NCBI GenBank assembly: GCA_902475375.1
Contig: CABRZC010000016.1
Span: 1-26,703 of the forward strand
Length of the DNA stretch: 26,703 nt
From: an uncultured Collinsella sp.
Lineage (GTDB): Bacteria > Actinomycetota > Coriobacteriia > Coriobacteriales > Coriobacteriaceae
Direction: 5' to 3'
Shown here: piece by piece, positions 1 through 7,464 of the stretch
Numbering within the stretch: position 1 is the stretch's first letter
How the letters are laid out: every line of letters begins with the position of its first letter
Notes under the pieces: model-generated
What the model was told of the DNA's origin: nothing
Databases searched by the model: none
The model's input: only the letters and a program-made list of their open reading frames with translations
Position numbers and translations under genes: made by a program

Positions 1-1
1 C

Positions 2-24
2 GGAAAGCACATTAAGTGCTTTCC
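2..24. other. Perfect 9-bp stem-loop at the left edge
   Basis: GGAAAGCAC (2-10) pairs perfectly with GTGCTTTCC (16-24) around the loop ATTAA, followed by TTTGC. It may terminate a gene lying to the left of the window. It also resembles the CGGAAAGC/GCTTTCCG arms of the tandem repeat at 13286-13471, so it could instead be a single copy of a dispersed palindromic element. The T-tract is short, so the terminator reading is weak. Confidence 0.45.
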
Positions 25-108
25 TTTGCGTGCGGAACTCGCGACAAACTTAACCCCCGCCCCCAGCCCCGGAGACCCTCCCTGCCGTCACATTATTCAA
101 CCAGTTTT

Positions 109-139
109 GCGGGCGTGCGCCGCTGCGCGGCTAGCCCGC
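109..139. other. GC-rich two-part stem-loop in non-coding stretch
   Basis: GCGGGC (109-114) pairs with GCCCGC (134-139), and inside it GCCGC (119-123) pairs with GCGGC (127-131). No T-tract follows. Small open frames cross the 25-240 stretch, but they run into the terminator at 199-233 and have no recognisable product. I see no gene in 1-240. Confidence 0.35.
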
Positions 140-198
140 GTGTTCCTCGGCGGGGTTGGTCTGATTGTTCTGGTTGGACTTCTTACTTTGGCTCAAAG

Positions 199-233
199 AA
201 AAACGGGAGATGCCTTGTGCATCCCCCGTTTTT
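199..233. terminator. Bidirectional intrinsic terminator
   Basis: A 15-bp stem with one mismatch is formed by AAAAACGGGAGATGC (199-213) and GCATCCCCCGTTTTT (219-233) around a 5-base loop. The A-tract and T-tract flank the stem, so it can work on both strands. On the minus strand it begins 8 bases after the stop codon of the phosphoesterase gene that ends at 241. Confidence 0.8.
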
Positions 234-240
234 GTTGCGG

Positions 241-708
241 TTAGTCTAGGTCAATAAACTTGGTACTTATGACATGGCCGTCTTTGACGAGCATTCTGGC
301 CATGGTGGGGCCTCGGCTGCCCCTTGGGTAGCTGGCGCTGCCCGGGTTGAGAACCAAGCAGCGGCCTACTTGGGCTTCTTTGGTTACGTGGGTGTGGCCG
401 TTGATGGCTACGTCTACGGATCCCACCGGAAGGTCTTCGCGGTAGTGGGCTACGGCGAATTTGAGGCCTTCGTAGGTAAAGAGCGCAAGACGGTCTACAT
501 CGGGGCCGTAGTCGCGGTAGTAATCGTTGTTGCCCAATACGGCCCGCACGGGGGCGATGGTGCATAGGTGCTCGTAGTCCATCTCTGACGTAAGGTCGCC
601 GGCGTGGATGATCAGGTCTGCGCCCTCAAGCTCATCCAAGAGCGCAGGCGATAAATAGCCGTGGGTGTCCGAGATGATGTCGATGCGCTTGGCGCTTGCG
701 CTGTTCAT
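241..708 (-). CDS. YfcE/MJ0936-family metallophosphoesterase
   Basis: This 155-residue protein is predicted to be a cytoplasmic dinuclear-metal phosphodiesterase of the YfcE/MJ0936 family. The calcineurin-like motifs appear in order: SDTHG (Asp14, His16), HAGDLT (Asp38), GNND (59-62), AHY (His88) and GHTH (104-107). The family's NPGS turn is at 121-124. The length is about normal for the family and nothing is missing. The ATG at 708 follows AAGGG on the minus strand with about 6 bases of spacing. Upstream, after only about 40 bases, is the terminator of the LytTR regulator; downstream is the terminator at 199-233. The gene is therefore probably monocistronic, although I see no clear promoter in the short gap. 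The physiological substrate cannot be read from sequence; family members cleave model phosphodiesters. Confidence 0.88.
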   Translation of the reverse strand: MNSASAKRIDIISDTHGYLSPALLDELEGADLIIHAGDLTSEMDYEHLCTIAPVRAVLGNNDYYRDYGPDVDRLALFTYEGLKFAVAHYREDLPVGSVDVAINGHTHVTKEAQVGRCLVLNPGSASYPRGSRGPTMARMLVKDGHVISTKFIDLD

Positions 709-748
709 GGGATCCCTTCCGCAAAAAACGATTCGGCAGATACATACA

Positions 749-798
749 AAAAAGGCCCCACGGCCCCGCAGACGATGGGTCTACAGGGCTGCGGGGCC
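749..798 (-). terminator. Intrinsic terminator of the GT2-kinase-regulator operon
   Basis: GGCCCCGCAG (762-771) pairs perfectly over 10 bp with CTGCGGGGCC (789-798). On the minus strand the stem is followed by GTGGGGCC and a run of six T (complement of about 750-755). It starts 6 bases after the stop codon of the LytTR regulator ending at 805 and separates that operon from the phosphoesterase gene. Confidence 0.8.
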
Positions 799-804
799 AG
801 TGTG

Positions 805-1521
805 CTAGAGACTCAGAGCCTTCTTGAGCGGCACGACGCGGCGGCGAGAAACCGGCACGCGTTCGTCGACGCCCGTAATGCCCAGCTGGATGGCGCCCGA
901 GGGCACCGTCTCAACGTCCGTGACGCACGCTAGGTTGACGATATAGCGGCGGTGAACACGGAAGAAGCCAAAGTCGCAGAGCTTGGCCTCAAACTGCGCC
1001 AGCGAGGTCGTCGACAAAAAGCGATCATCGACGGTATAGATGCAGGAGTAATCGTCCTTTGCCATGATAAAGCGGATGTCATCCACGGGAATGAGCACCT
1101 TGCGGCCGCCCTTTTCCACCGGGATACGCTCGATGGTCACTTTGCTGTCCGTAACCGGCTTGGCGCGTTGCATGACCTTCTCGATCGCGCGATCCAAGCG
1201 AGCTTCCTCGACAGGCTTCATCAGATAATCGACGGCATCGACGTCGAATGCCTCGACCGCATGGTCGCTATACGCAGTCACAAACACGATCGCCGGCGGA
1301 TTTTTGAGCTTATGCAGCGCCTCGGCAAGTTGCAGGCCCGAGGCACCGGGCATCGAGATATCGAGAAACACGACATCCACGCGACTTTCCATAAGCATCT
1401 CGATGGCGGAGCGGACGCTCGACGCCTCCGTGATCGTGCCGATCTTGCCCGTTTGCTCGAGCAGGAAGCGAAGCTCCGAGCGAGCCGGCGCCTCATCATC
1501 CACAATCATCGCACGCAGCAT
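805..1521 (-). CDS. LytTR-family response regulator (first pair)
   Basis: This 238-residue DNA-binding response regulator has a receiver domain (about 1-120) and a C-terminal LytTR domain (about 133-236). The receiver has the acidic pair Asp8-Asp9, the phospho-acceptor Asp54 in VFLDISMPG, and the switch-region lysine in DYLMKP. The LytTR part contains the family pattern FFRVHRRYIVNL. The frame can be extended to a TTG at 1542, but the ATG at 1521 is a better start: AAAGG precedes it and the receiver domain begins directly after it. The kinase gene lies upstream, with a 72-base gap carrying no terminator, so the two form a cognate pair. The promoters it controls are unknown. Known LytTR regulators often control surface, bacteriocin, toxin or quorum-responsive genes. 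Confidence 0.92.
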   Translation of the reverse strand: MLRAMIVDDEAPARSELRFLLEQTGKIGTITEASSVRSAIEMLMESRVDVVFLDISMPGASGLQLAEALHKLKNPPAIVFVTAYSDHAVEAFDVDAVDYLMKPVEEARLDRAIEKVMQRAKPVTDSKVTIERIPVEKGGRKVLIPVDDIRFIMAKDDYSCIYTVDDRFLSTTSLAQFEAKLCDFGFFRVHRRYIVNLACVTDVETVPSGAIQLGITGVDERVPVSRRRVVPLKKALSL

Positions 1522-1593
1522 AGGGATAAAACCTTTCGTCAACTAACTACGCCGGGCGTCCGTCGCATGACGTTGAGCCCGTAGCTTTTTATT

Positions 1594-2937
1594 TTACTCT
1601 TGAATGTCAAAGATGCTCTCTGACAAATCAAGATGCAGGAGCACCTTCGTGCCCTTGCCCGGCGCCGATTCGACACGCGTATAGGAGTGCGGCCCAAAAA
1701 AGCGATGGATGCGCTCCGAAATATTGTGCATGGCCACACCGGCGCCGCCACCCTGAGGAGAGCTGGCGTCGGGACGGGCAGAGCGCTCGTCAAACAGTCT
1801 GGCGGCGGTACCCTCATCCATGCCCACGCCATTATCGGCCACGGCAATCAAGATTGCATCCTCGCCGTCTTGGTGAACGGTCACGTCGATCCTCAGGGCG
1901 TCGTCATCGCCCATACCATGACGCACGGCGTTCTCGACAATCGGCTGGATCACGAACGCCGGCACCAGCGTATCTTCCACGTCCTCGGACACATCGAACG
2001 TCGCAAGCACGCGGTCCTCGCCAAAGCGGGCCTTCTCAAAGGTAAGGTAGCGCTTGGTCTGTGCGACCTCGCGCGAGACCGGAATAAGCGATCCCGAGTT
2101 GTCGAGCGTGGCGCGATAGAACGATGAGAACTCACGAAGCAGTTCGCGGGCCCGCAGCGGGTCGGTGCGCGTAAACGATGCAATGGTGTTCAGCGTGTTG
2201 AACAGGAAGTGCGGGTTAATCTGCGCCTGCAGCGCACGCACCTCGGCGCGCGCTGTGAGTTCCTTTTGCACCTCGAGCTCGTGGATGGCGAGCTGCGTGG
2301 ACAAGATCTCGGCAAAGCCCGAGGCAAGCGCGTACTGGGTACGGTCGACGGCGCGCGGGGTCTTGTAGTAGAACTTGAGCGTGCCGACGGTACGATCGCC
2401 CACCTTGATGGGGGCGATAATGCCGGCGGGGACTTGGTTGTGCGAGCCGTCCGAGCCCACGACATCCACCATACGGTTGAACGATTGCACGATGCCATGT
2501 TCGATAACGTAGCGTGTGGCAAGCGTGTGGATGGGAGTATCGGGCAGCAGTTTTTCCTCAAACTCGCCCGCGCAGGCAAGCACGTTGTCCTCGTCGGTGA
2601 TGGCCACCGTCATGGCGCGCGTCTCGGGCAAAATGCGCCGGCACACCAAACGCGCCGACTCCTGCGTCAGACCGCCCTTAATGTCCTCGAGCATGGCCGA
2701 GGCCACCGAGAGCGTCTCCTCGGTGTACTGGGAGCGCACCGAATCGGGATTGAGCGTCAAAAAGATAAAGATGCACAGAAAGATGCACAGCAGCGCGCAG
2801 GCAATCACCGTGGCGATCGGCTCGATACCGGTCACCAAGGCAAAAATAAAGTACACCAGCACGCAAATGGCGCATGCAACGGCAATGATGCGAAAGATTG
2901 ATATTGAACTATCGCGCTGGGCGCGGCGGTCGATCAT
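1594..2937 (-). CDS. LytS-like sensor histidine kinase (first pair)
   Basis: This 447-residue membrane kinase belongs to the His_kinase (LytS/YehU) group. Two hydrophobic segments lie at about 14-36 and 40-62, followed by a probable GAF-like cytoplasmic sensor region (about 75-215). The phospho-acceptor His243 is in the motif NPHFLFNTLN. The ATPase domain has an N-box (VENAVRH, Asn336) and a G1 box (DNGVGM, 368-373), with a glycine-rich GGGAGVAM later. There is no long ligand-binding multi-span domain as in classical LytS. The ATG at 2937 overlaps the stop codon of the glycosyltransferase gene by four bases (ATGA), and GGAGGGGG lies about 5 bases upstream inside that gene. Translation is therefore probably coupled. 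The regulator ending at 805 is the likely partner. The signal is unknown. Confidence 0.92.
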   Translation of the reverse strand: MIDRRAQRDSSISIFRIIAVACAICVLVYFIFALVTGIEPIATVIACALLCIFLCIFIFLTLNPDSVRSQYTEETLSVASAMLEDIKGGLTQESARLVCRRILPETRAMTVAITDEDNVLACAGEFEEKLLPDTPIHTLATRYVIEHGIVQSFNRMVDVVGSDGSHNQVPAGIIAPIKVGDRTVGTLKFYYKTPRAVDRTQYALASGFAEILSTQLAIHELEVQKELTARAEVRALQAQINPHFLFNTLNTIASFTRTDPLRARELLREFSSFYRATLDNSGSLIPVSREVAQTKRYLTFEKARFGEDRVLATFDVSEDVEDTLVPAFVIQPIVENAVRHGMGDDDALRIDVTVHQDGEDAILIAVADNGVGMDEGTAARLFDERSARPDASSPQGGGAGVAMHNISERIHRFFGPHSYTRVESAPGKGTKVLLHLDLSESIFDIQE

Positions 2938-4121
2938 TCGGCCCCCTCCAGGATACTGATCAGTTGTGCGTCACGCCAAAGCCCGTCCATGATCTTGGGC
3001 CAAAAGCTCTGGAAACGCAGGTAGCTTGCAGCGTTTTGGCGCGCATAGGCCTTTGCCTCGCCGATACCATGGCGCCAAATGCGCAGGTAGCCCTCATGCT
3101 CGCGGGTAAACACGCTGCGGACCATAGCGGTCTTGCGCACGCGGTCGTCGAGCTCGCGCGAAATCCACGGGCCCGGGTAGGGCATGAGCGATGCCGCCGT
3201 AACGGGGATGAGCTCCTTTTGATGCGCGGCGAACGTCAACTTGGCCCGTTCGTAGTACCAACGGTATACATCCTGCATAAAGCGCGGTGAGCGCTTTTCG
3301 GACTCCGGAGGCAGATGGCGCACGGTCCACTCGTTATCAAACCACACGTCGTAGCCAAACATACGCATGTTAAAGAGGTAATCCAAGTCCTCGCCGCGGG
3401 TGATAAACGGGTCAAAGGCCACACGCGTAAAGGCGCGGGCGTGCAGGGCCATCAGGCCGCCGCACACGTAGTTGGAGCGCGAGATGCGGGTGCCCGAGAG
3501 CGCCTTTTTCATCCAACGGTTGAACTCGATGCGCTTGGTCCACCAACGATGGCAGATGCCCGCCTTGTCCGTGGGAGCCAGCGGCGAGCCGTCGCGATCG
3601 TAGAAATAGCCGCTCTTGACCAAGATCGGCAAGCCCTGACGCGTCTGCTGCCCCAACGCATAGGTCGCGCGCTTCATAAAGTCGGCGTCGATGACAGTCT
3701 CATCGTCATCCAAAAAGATAACCGCGTCATGCCCCAGCACAGCGGCACAGGCTAGCCCCATGTTGCGGATGGCACCGTAGCCTCGCAGGCTCACGCACTC
3801 GCCCGAACCCTTGGGCGCGATCTGAGCAACCCGGTCTGCGATGCGCGAGGCCTGGGTGTTGGTGACAACGGTGACCTTGAGCGTGGGATGCGCATTAACG
3901 ATTTCGTGCACGCGATGGGATACGTCGGGCGTGACAGAAACCGGACAGACCACCAAGAGAATGATGCGCGGAATGTCGCGCACCTGTTCGAGTGAAGTCA
4001 GGCAGCGATCGAGTTCCGGGTTGGCGGCGTTGAGCGACGTCGAGTGATCGTAGGTGCCGGGAGCGTTTGCTTGGGTATCATCGCCCGCCCAATATGTTGG
4101 GATCACAACCGTGGCGTTCAT
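2934..4121 (-). CDS. Family 2 glycosyltransferase
   Basis: This 395-residue GT-A fold glycosyltransferase starts with the typical first beta strand (ATVVIPTYWAG). It carries the acidic metal and nucleotide-sugar motif FLDDDE (Asp138-Asp140), and further on GEDLDYLF, the acceptor-side acidic motif of GT2 enzymes. There is no signal peptide or obvious membrane helix, so it is probably cytoplasmic. The frame is open upstream to 4166, but the ATG at 4121 has an excellent AAGGAGGG (complement of 4129-4136) and is the chosen start. It is the first gene of a unit with a sensor kinase and a LytTR regulator, joined to the kinase by an ATGA overlap. A terminator-like hairpin sits immediately before its ribosome binding site. 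The donor sugar and acceptor are unknown; cell-wall or exopolysaccharide decoration would fit. Confidence 0.85.
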   Translation of the reverse strand: MNATVVIPTYWAGDDTQANAPGTYDHSTSLNAANPELDRCLTSLEQVRDIPRIILLVVCPVSVTPDVSHRVHEIVNAHPTLKVTVVTNTQASRIADRVAQIAPKGSGECVSLRGYGAIRNMGLACAAVLGHDAVIFLDDDETVIDADFMKRATYALGQQTRQGLPILVKSGYFYDRDGSPLAPTDKAGICHRWWTKRIEFNRWMKKALSGTRISRSNYVCGGLMALHARAFTRVAFDPFITRGEDLDYLFNMRMFGYDVWFDNEWTVRHLPPESEKRSPRFMQDVYRWYYERAKLTFAAHQKELIPVTAASLMPYPGPWISRELDDRVRKTAMVRSVFTREHEGYLRIWRHGIGEAKAYARQNAASYLRFQSFWPKIMDGLWRDAQLISILEGAE

Positions 4122-4143
4122 ACCTTTACCCTCCTTGCAACAC

Positions 4144-4179
4144 AAAAACGGGGCGCCGCCAAACACAGGCGACGCCCCG
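4144..4179 (-). terminator. Intrinsic terminator or attenuator just upstream of the glycosyltransferase
   Basis: CGGGGCGCCGCC (4149-4160) pairs with GGCGACGCCCCG (4168-4179) with one mismatch and a 7-base loop. On the minus strand five T follow (complement of 4144-4148). The T-tract ends only about 8 bases before the AAGGAGGG of the glycosyltransferase, which leaves no room for a promoter in between. It terminates the MFS gene transcript, controls read-through into the glycosyltransferase operon, or both. Confidence 0.75.
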
Positions 4180-4303
4180 CGACCTAGCTGATTCCATCAT
4201 ACCCACTTGGGCTAAACATTGCTCGGAAGTCAGAATGATTTATGCGGCTACTTCCAAAAGAGTACTGTAGATAGGCACAATTGCTGTACTGAGCCCGGTT
4301 GCC

Positions 4304-5554
4304 TTACGCTGCCGCCTGAGTCATGCGGGACAGGCGGACCAGCAGCATAAAGCCAACAACCAGCAGCACGCCAATGGAAAGGACGCCCAGCGACGGGTTG
4401 CCGGTCAGCGAGGTGACGACCGACACTAGAAAGGTGCCCATGACGCTTGCATAACGACCAAAGATGTCAAAGAAGCCGTAGTACTCGTTGGATTTTTCTT
4501 TAGGGATAATGCGGCCAAAGTAGCTACGGCTGAGCGCTTGCACGCCGCCCTGGAACAGGCCGACCATAATGGCAAGCACCCAGAACTCAAAGGCGGTCTT
4601 TAGGAAGAACGCGGCGAACAGCACAATGCCCATGTAGGCGGCGACCGCCACCAGAATCATGTTGAGCGTGCCCACGCGTCCGGCGAGCTTGCCGTAGATG
4701 ATGGCGGACGGAAAGGCCACAAACTGCGTGACGAGCAGCGCCAGCACCAGCTGGGTCGAATCGATACCCAGAGCCGAGCCGTAGCTGGTTGCCATGGAAA
4801 TGACCGTGTGCACACCGTCGATGTAGAAGAAGAACGCGATCATGTAGACCAGCACGGTCTTGTTGTGGGCGATCTCGCGCATGGTGTGTCCGACCTCGGA
4901 GAACACACCGCCCACGATGTGGCCGATGGTGTCCTGGGGACCGCGCTCGCGACCGTACTTTTGCTTATAGGTGCGAATGAGCGGCAGGGTAAAGATGAGC
5001 CACCAGGCACCGGTGATGATAAACGACAGACGCGTTGCCAGCATGGTGGGGACGCCGAGAGCGGGGCCACCCATGATAAGCGCCAGGCAGATGATGAACG
5101 GCACGGTGGAACCGATGTAGCCCCAGGCATAGCCCGAACTGGACACGGCGTCCATGCGCTCGTCGGTGGTAATGTCGGGCAGCATGGCGTCGTAGAACGT
5201 CATGGACGAGTTGAGGCCGATGGTGCACAGCACGTAGACGGTCAAAAACGCCATCGCGGACATGGGGATGGCCTGCGCAAAGCAAAGCACGAGGCCCGTA
5301 AGGAAAAAGCCCATGAAGAACTTGATCTTGTTGCCGGCGTAGTCGGCAAGTGCACCCAGAACGGGCATGAGCATGGCAATGACCAACGAGGCGATCGTCT
5401 GCGCGTTGCCCCAGGCGACCACGAGGTCGGCCGAAGAAGCGCCGGTATTGATGGCATTGAAGTAGATGGGCACCACCGAGGTATTGAGCAGTACGAGGGC
5501 CGAGTTGCCCACATCGTACATAACCCAGTTACGCTCGAGCTTGGTGTATTTCAT
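4304..5554 (-). CDS. MFS transporter, UMF1/Atg22-like family
   Basis: This 416-residue integral membrane protein has about 11-12 hydrophobic segments. The N-terminal signature (NWVMYDVGNSA, then LLNTSVVPIYF) is typical of the UMF1 branch of the major facilitator superfamily, related to fungal Atg22. The LSRSYFGRIIP segment near 340 is also common in this branch. The substrate is unknown for most bacterial members; Atg22 exports amino acids from vacuoles. The ATG at 5554 is preceded by GAAGGGG. The phospholipase-like gene lies upstream with a 101-base gap and no strong hairpin. The terminator at 4144-4179 lies downstream, about 125 bases after the stop. Co-transcription with the upstream genes is possible but not shown. 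Confidence 0.82.
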   Translation of the reverse strand: MKYTKLERNWVMYDVGNSALVLLNTSVVPIYFNAINTGASSADLVVAWGNAQTIASLVIAMLMPVLGALADYAGNKIKFFMGFFLTGLVLCFAQAIPMSAMAFLTVYVLCTIGLNSSMTFYDAMLPDITTDERMDAVSSSGYAWGYIGSTVPFIICLALIMGGPALGVPTMLATRLSFIITGAWWLIFTLPLIRTYKQKYGRERGPQDTIGHIVGGVFSEVGHTMREIAHNKTVLVYMIAFFFYIDGVHTVISMATSYGSALGIDSTQLVLALLVTQFVAFPSAIIYGKLAGRVGTLNMILVAVAAYMGIVLFAAFFLKTAFEFWVLAIMVGLFQGGVQALSRSYFGRIIPKEKSNEYYGFFDIFGRYASVMGTFLVSVVTSLTGNPSLGVLSIGVLLVVGFMLLVRLSRMTQAAA

Positions 5555-5655
5555 GGACAGGGCCCCTTCGTATTCGCCCGATATGCAGTTAGTTCATCGT
5601 ACCCCAATTGTCCAGAGGCGCCGGTAAGGATTCGGCAAAGGAGCACGCACGATCC

Positions 5656-6600
5656 CTACTCCTCGCGGTCGAACTCTTCGTCGGCACCGAGCACGCGACC
5701 GCTGTAATTGACGTGGTTGGTCACGGCTTCCATATCGCCGGTCTCGATAAAGCGGGCAACCGTGCACTCGTAATCGAGCAGCGCGCGGTCAAAGACCTCG
5801 GGGAAGCTCTCGGTCGAGACTTCATCGGTAAAGGGGTTCTTCCATGCCAAGTGGCCCAGGTTGCCGGTACGCTCGGGCAGTTCGGTCGTCACGCGGTGCG
5901 CAAGGCCGTCGAGCAGCGAATAATCGTGCACCAAGCCCTCGAGCAGGGCAATCGCGCGCGTCTTGGCCGAACCGGCCGGCTCGATAGTGCGGTAGAGCAT
6001 CTGCATGTCCGAAACGGCGCCGGCGTACTCCCCCGCCGGGATGTCGATACCGTACACGCGCCCGGCGACGTAGCTCATCAGCACGCCGGCAACGCGATTG
6101 ATGCGGTCGGTGGTAACGATCTCGCCCGCCGGCGGATAATCCTCGACCGTGGCCCCATCGCGCTTGAGCTGCAGCATCAGCACGTCCAGGTCGCTTTCGA
6201 GCACGGCGTGAACTTGGCTGCCCGAAGCCTCGAGCTCGGGATCGGAATCCACAATGCCAAACTGCTGCTCGTAGACAAAGGGGTGGGCATTGCGGTCGAG
6301 CACATAGTGCGACAGCAGGCCCAGCGCAAAGGCGCGACCCAGATTGGCGTCGCGCGGCTGCAGGTGCGACACGCCGTCGCGCAGGCACGAGAACTGGCGC
6401 GACATGCGCGAGCGGTGCATGACCTGAGCAAGCGACGTACAGTCGGAAATGCGCGGCGTGAGTATGTGGAAGAAAAACGGGTCGGGACCTTGGTTTCCCA
6501 GGATAAAGGCGATGCGCTCCTCGTCGGACGTGATAACGCCCTGCGGAAGACGGTCGATGCTTTCCTCGCCAAACAGATGATGCGTAATGAGCGCGGGCAT
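5656..6600 (-). CDS. Zinc-dependent phospholipase C family protein
   Basis: This 314-residue protein is predicted to be in the Zn_dep_PLPC group. It begins MPALITHHLF with two histidines (7-8), then has GNQGPDPFFF (Asp40), LLSHYVLDRNAHPF (His98, Asp102, His106) and a later HAVLESDLD (His131, Glu135). These His/Asp residues match the spacing of the metal ligands in the family. Unlike clostridial alpha-toxin it has no visible signal peptide and no C-terminal lipid-binding domain, so it is probably cytoplasmic and its substrate is uncertain. The ATG at 6600 follows AAAGGA. The LytTR regulator ends 91 bases upstream without an obvious terminator, and a candidate promoter lies in that gap. The name reflects homology only. 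Confidence 0.8.
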   Translation of the reverse strand: MPALITHHLFGEESIDRLPQGVITSDEERIAFILGNQGPDPFFFHILTPRISDCTSLAQVMHRSRMSRQFSCLRDGVSHLQPRDANLGRAFALGLLSHYVLDRNAHPFVYEQQFGIVDSDPELEASGSQVHAVLESDLDVLMLQLKRDGATVEDYPPAGEIVTTDRINRVAGVLMSYVAGRVYGIDIPAGEYAGAVSDMQMLYRTIEPAGSAKTRAIALLEGLVHDYSLLDGLAHRVTTELPERTGNLGHLAWKNPFTDEVSTESFPEVFDRALLDYECTVARFIETGDMEAVTNHVNYSGRVLGADEEFDREE

Positions 6601-6632
6601 ATTGTTCCTTTCGATTTCATTCGATGCAATCC

Positions 6633-6659
6633 ATTATGCCCACCGCACAGTCATGCCAA
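6633..6659 (-). promoter_or_regulatory. Candidate promoter of the phospholipase-like gene
   Basis: On the minus strand TTGGCA (complement of 6654-6659) and CATAAT (complement of 6633-6638) are separated by 15 bases. The hexamers are good but the spacing is short. The -10 box lies about 32 bases before the ATG at 6600. This is a pattern match only. Confidence 0.3.
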
Positions 6660-6691
6660 ACCTGCAACGGCAAACGATGGCGCACCGACCC

Positions 6692-7426
6692 TTACGCTAG
6701 CCCCAGGTGCGCTTTAACCTCGGCAGCGCGACGGCGTGAAACGGGCACCGTCGAGCTCACACGGTCGAGCCTGAGCTCCATCAGGCCCGTGGAGCCGATC
6801 TCGACATTATGCACGTCTTCCAAATTAACCAGATAGCTGCGATGGACGCGGATAAAGCCCTCGGAGGCCAGGCGCCGCTCGAGCGAGGAAATCGACTCAT
6901 TGATCAGGTATGTCCCCTCGGCGCAGACGGCGTTGCAAAAATCGGCGCGCGCCTCAAAGTAACAGACATCCGCCACGGGAATGAACACCCTTTTGCCCCC
7001 GCGATCCACCGTCAGGCGCAAAGGCTGGCGCGGAGCATGGACGACACGGCGAGCACCCAGGGCAGTCTCGATCTTGTCGAGTGCCTTTGACAGGCGGGCA
7101 TCCTCCACCGGTTTGACGACGTAATCGACCGCATCGAGGTTATAGGCATCGGCCGCATACTCGGCAAATGCCGTCACAAACACCACGACCGGCGGCGTCT
7201 TTAGGTTCTGCAGCGTCTCGGCAAGCTCAATTCCCGAGCGACCGGGCATGGTAATGTCTAAAAACAGCACGTCGGGCTTGTTCGACAGAATCAACTCCAC
7301 AGCTTCGGCGACATTGCCCGCCTCGGCAATCTGACCCACACGCGCATCCTGTTCCAACAGATAGCGTAGCTCAGCCCTAATGGGAGGCTCGTCATCAACC
7401 ACCAGGATGTTCCAGCCTTCGGACAT
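6692..7426 (-). CDS. LytTR-family response regulator (second pair)
   Basis: This 244-residue paralogue of the regulator at 805-1521 has the same layout: a receiver domain (about 5-125, acidic pair Asp11-Asp12, phospho-acceptor Asp57 in LFLDITMPGRSG, lysine in DYVVKP) and a LytTR DNA-binding domain (about 145-242, with FIRVHRSYLVNL). The ATG at 7426 is preceded by GAGGGGAAG on the minus strand. The kinase gene ending at 7465 is 38 bases upstream, so this is a kinase-first operon. No terminator is visible after its stop, and transcription may run into the phospholipase-like gene. The basic recognition part (VSRRRAAEVKAHL) differs from the first regulator's VSRRRVVPLKKAL, which leaves open whether they share targets. 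Confidence 0.92.
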   Translation of the reverse strand: MSEGWNILVVDDEPPIRAELRYLLEQDARVGQIAEAGNVAEAVELILSNKPDVLFLDITMPGRSGIELAETLQNLKTPPVVVFVTAFAEYAADAYNLDAVDYVVKPVEDARLSKALDKIETALGARRVVHAPRQPLRLTVDRGGKRVFIPVADVCYFEARADFCNAVCAEGTYLINESISSLERRLASEGFIRVHRSYLVNLEDVHNVEIGSTGLMELRLDRVSSTVPVSRRRAAEVKAHLGLA

Positions 7427-7464
7427 ATGCGCTTCCCCTCTTTTTTTCTCAATCCAACCGCATG

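Noticed and set aside
16..249. Two overlapping short plus-strand frames at the left edge
   Set aside because: Both run through the terminator at 199-233 and lack a ribosome binding site or a recognisable product, although one contains a short hydrophobic stretch.
5656..6600. Secreted phospholipase C toxin
   Set aside because: The metal-ligand pattern fits the family, but no signal peptide or C-terminal lipid-binding domain is present, so a toxin role is not supported.
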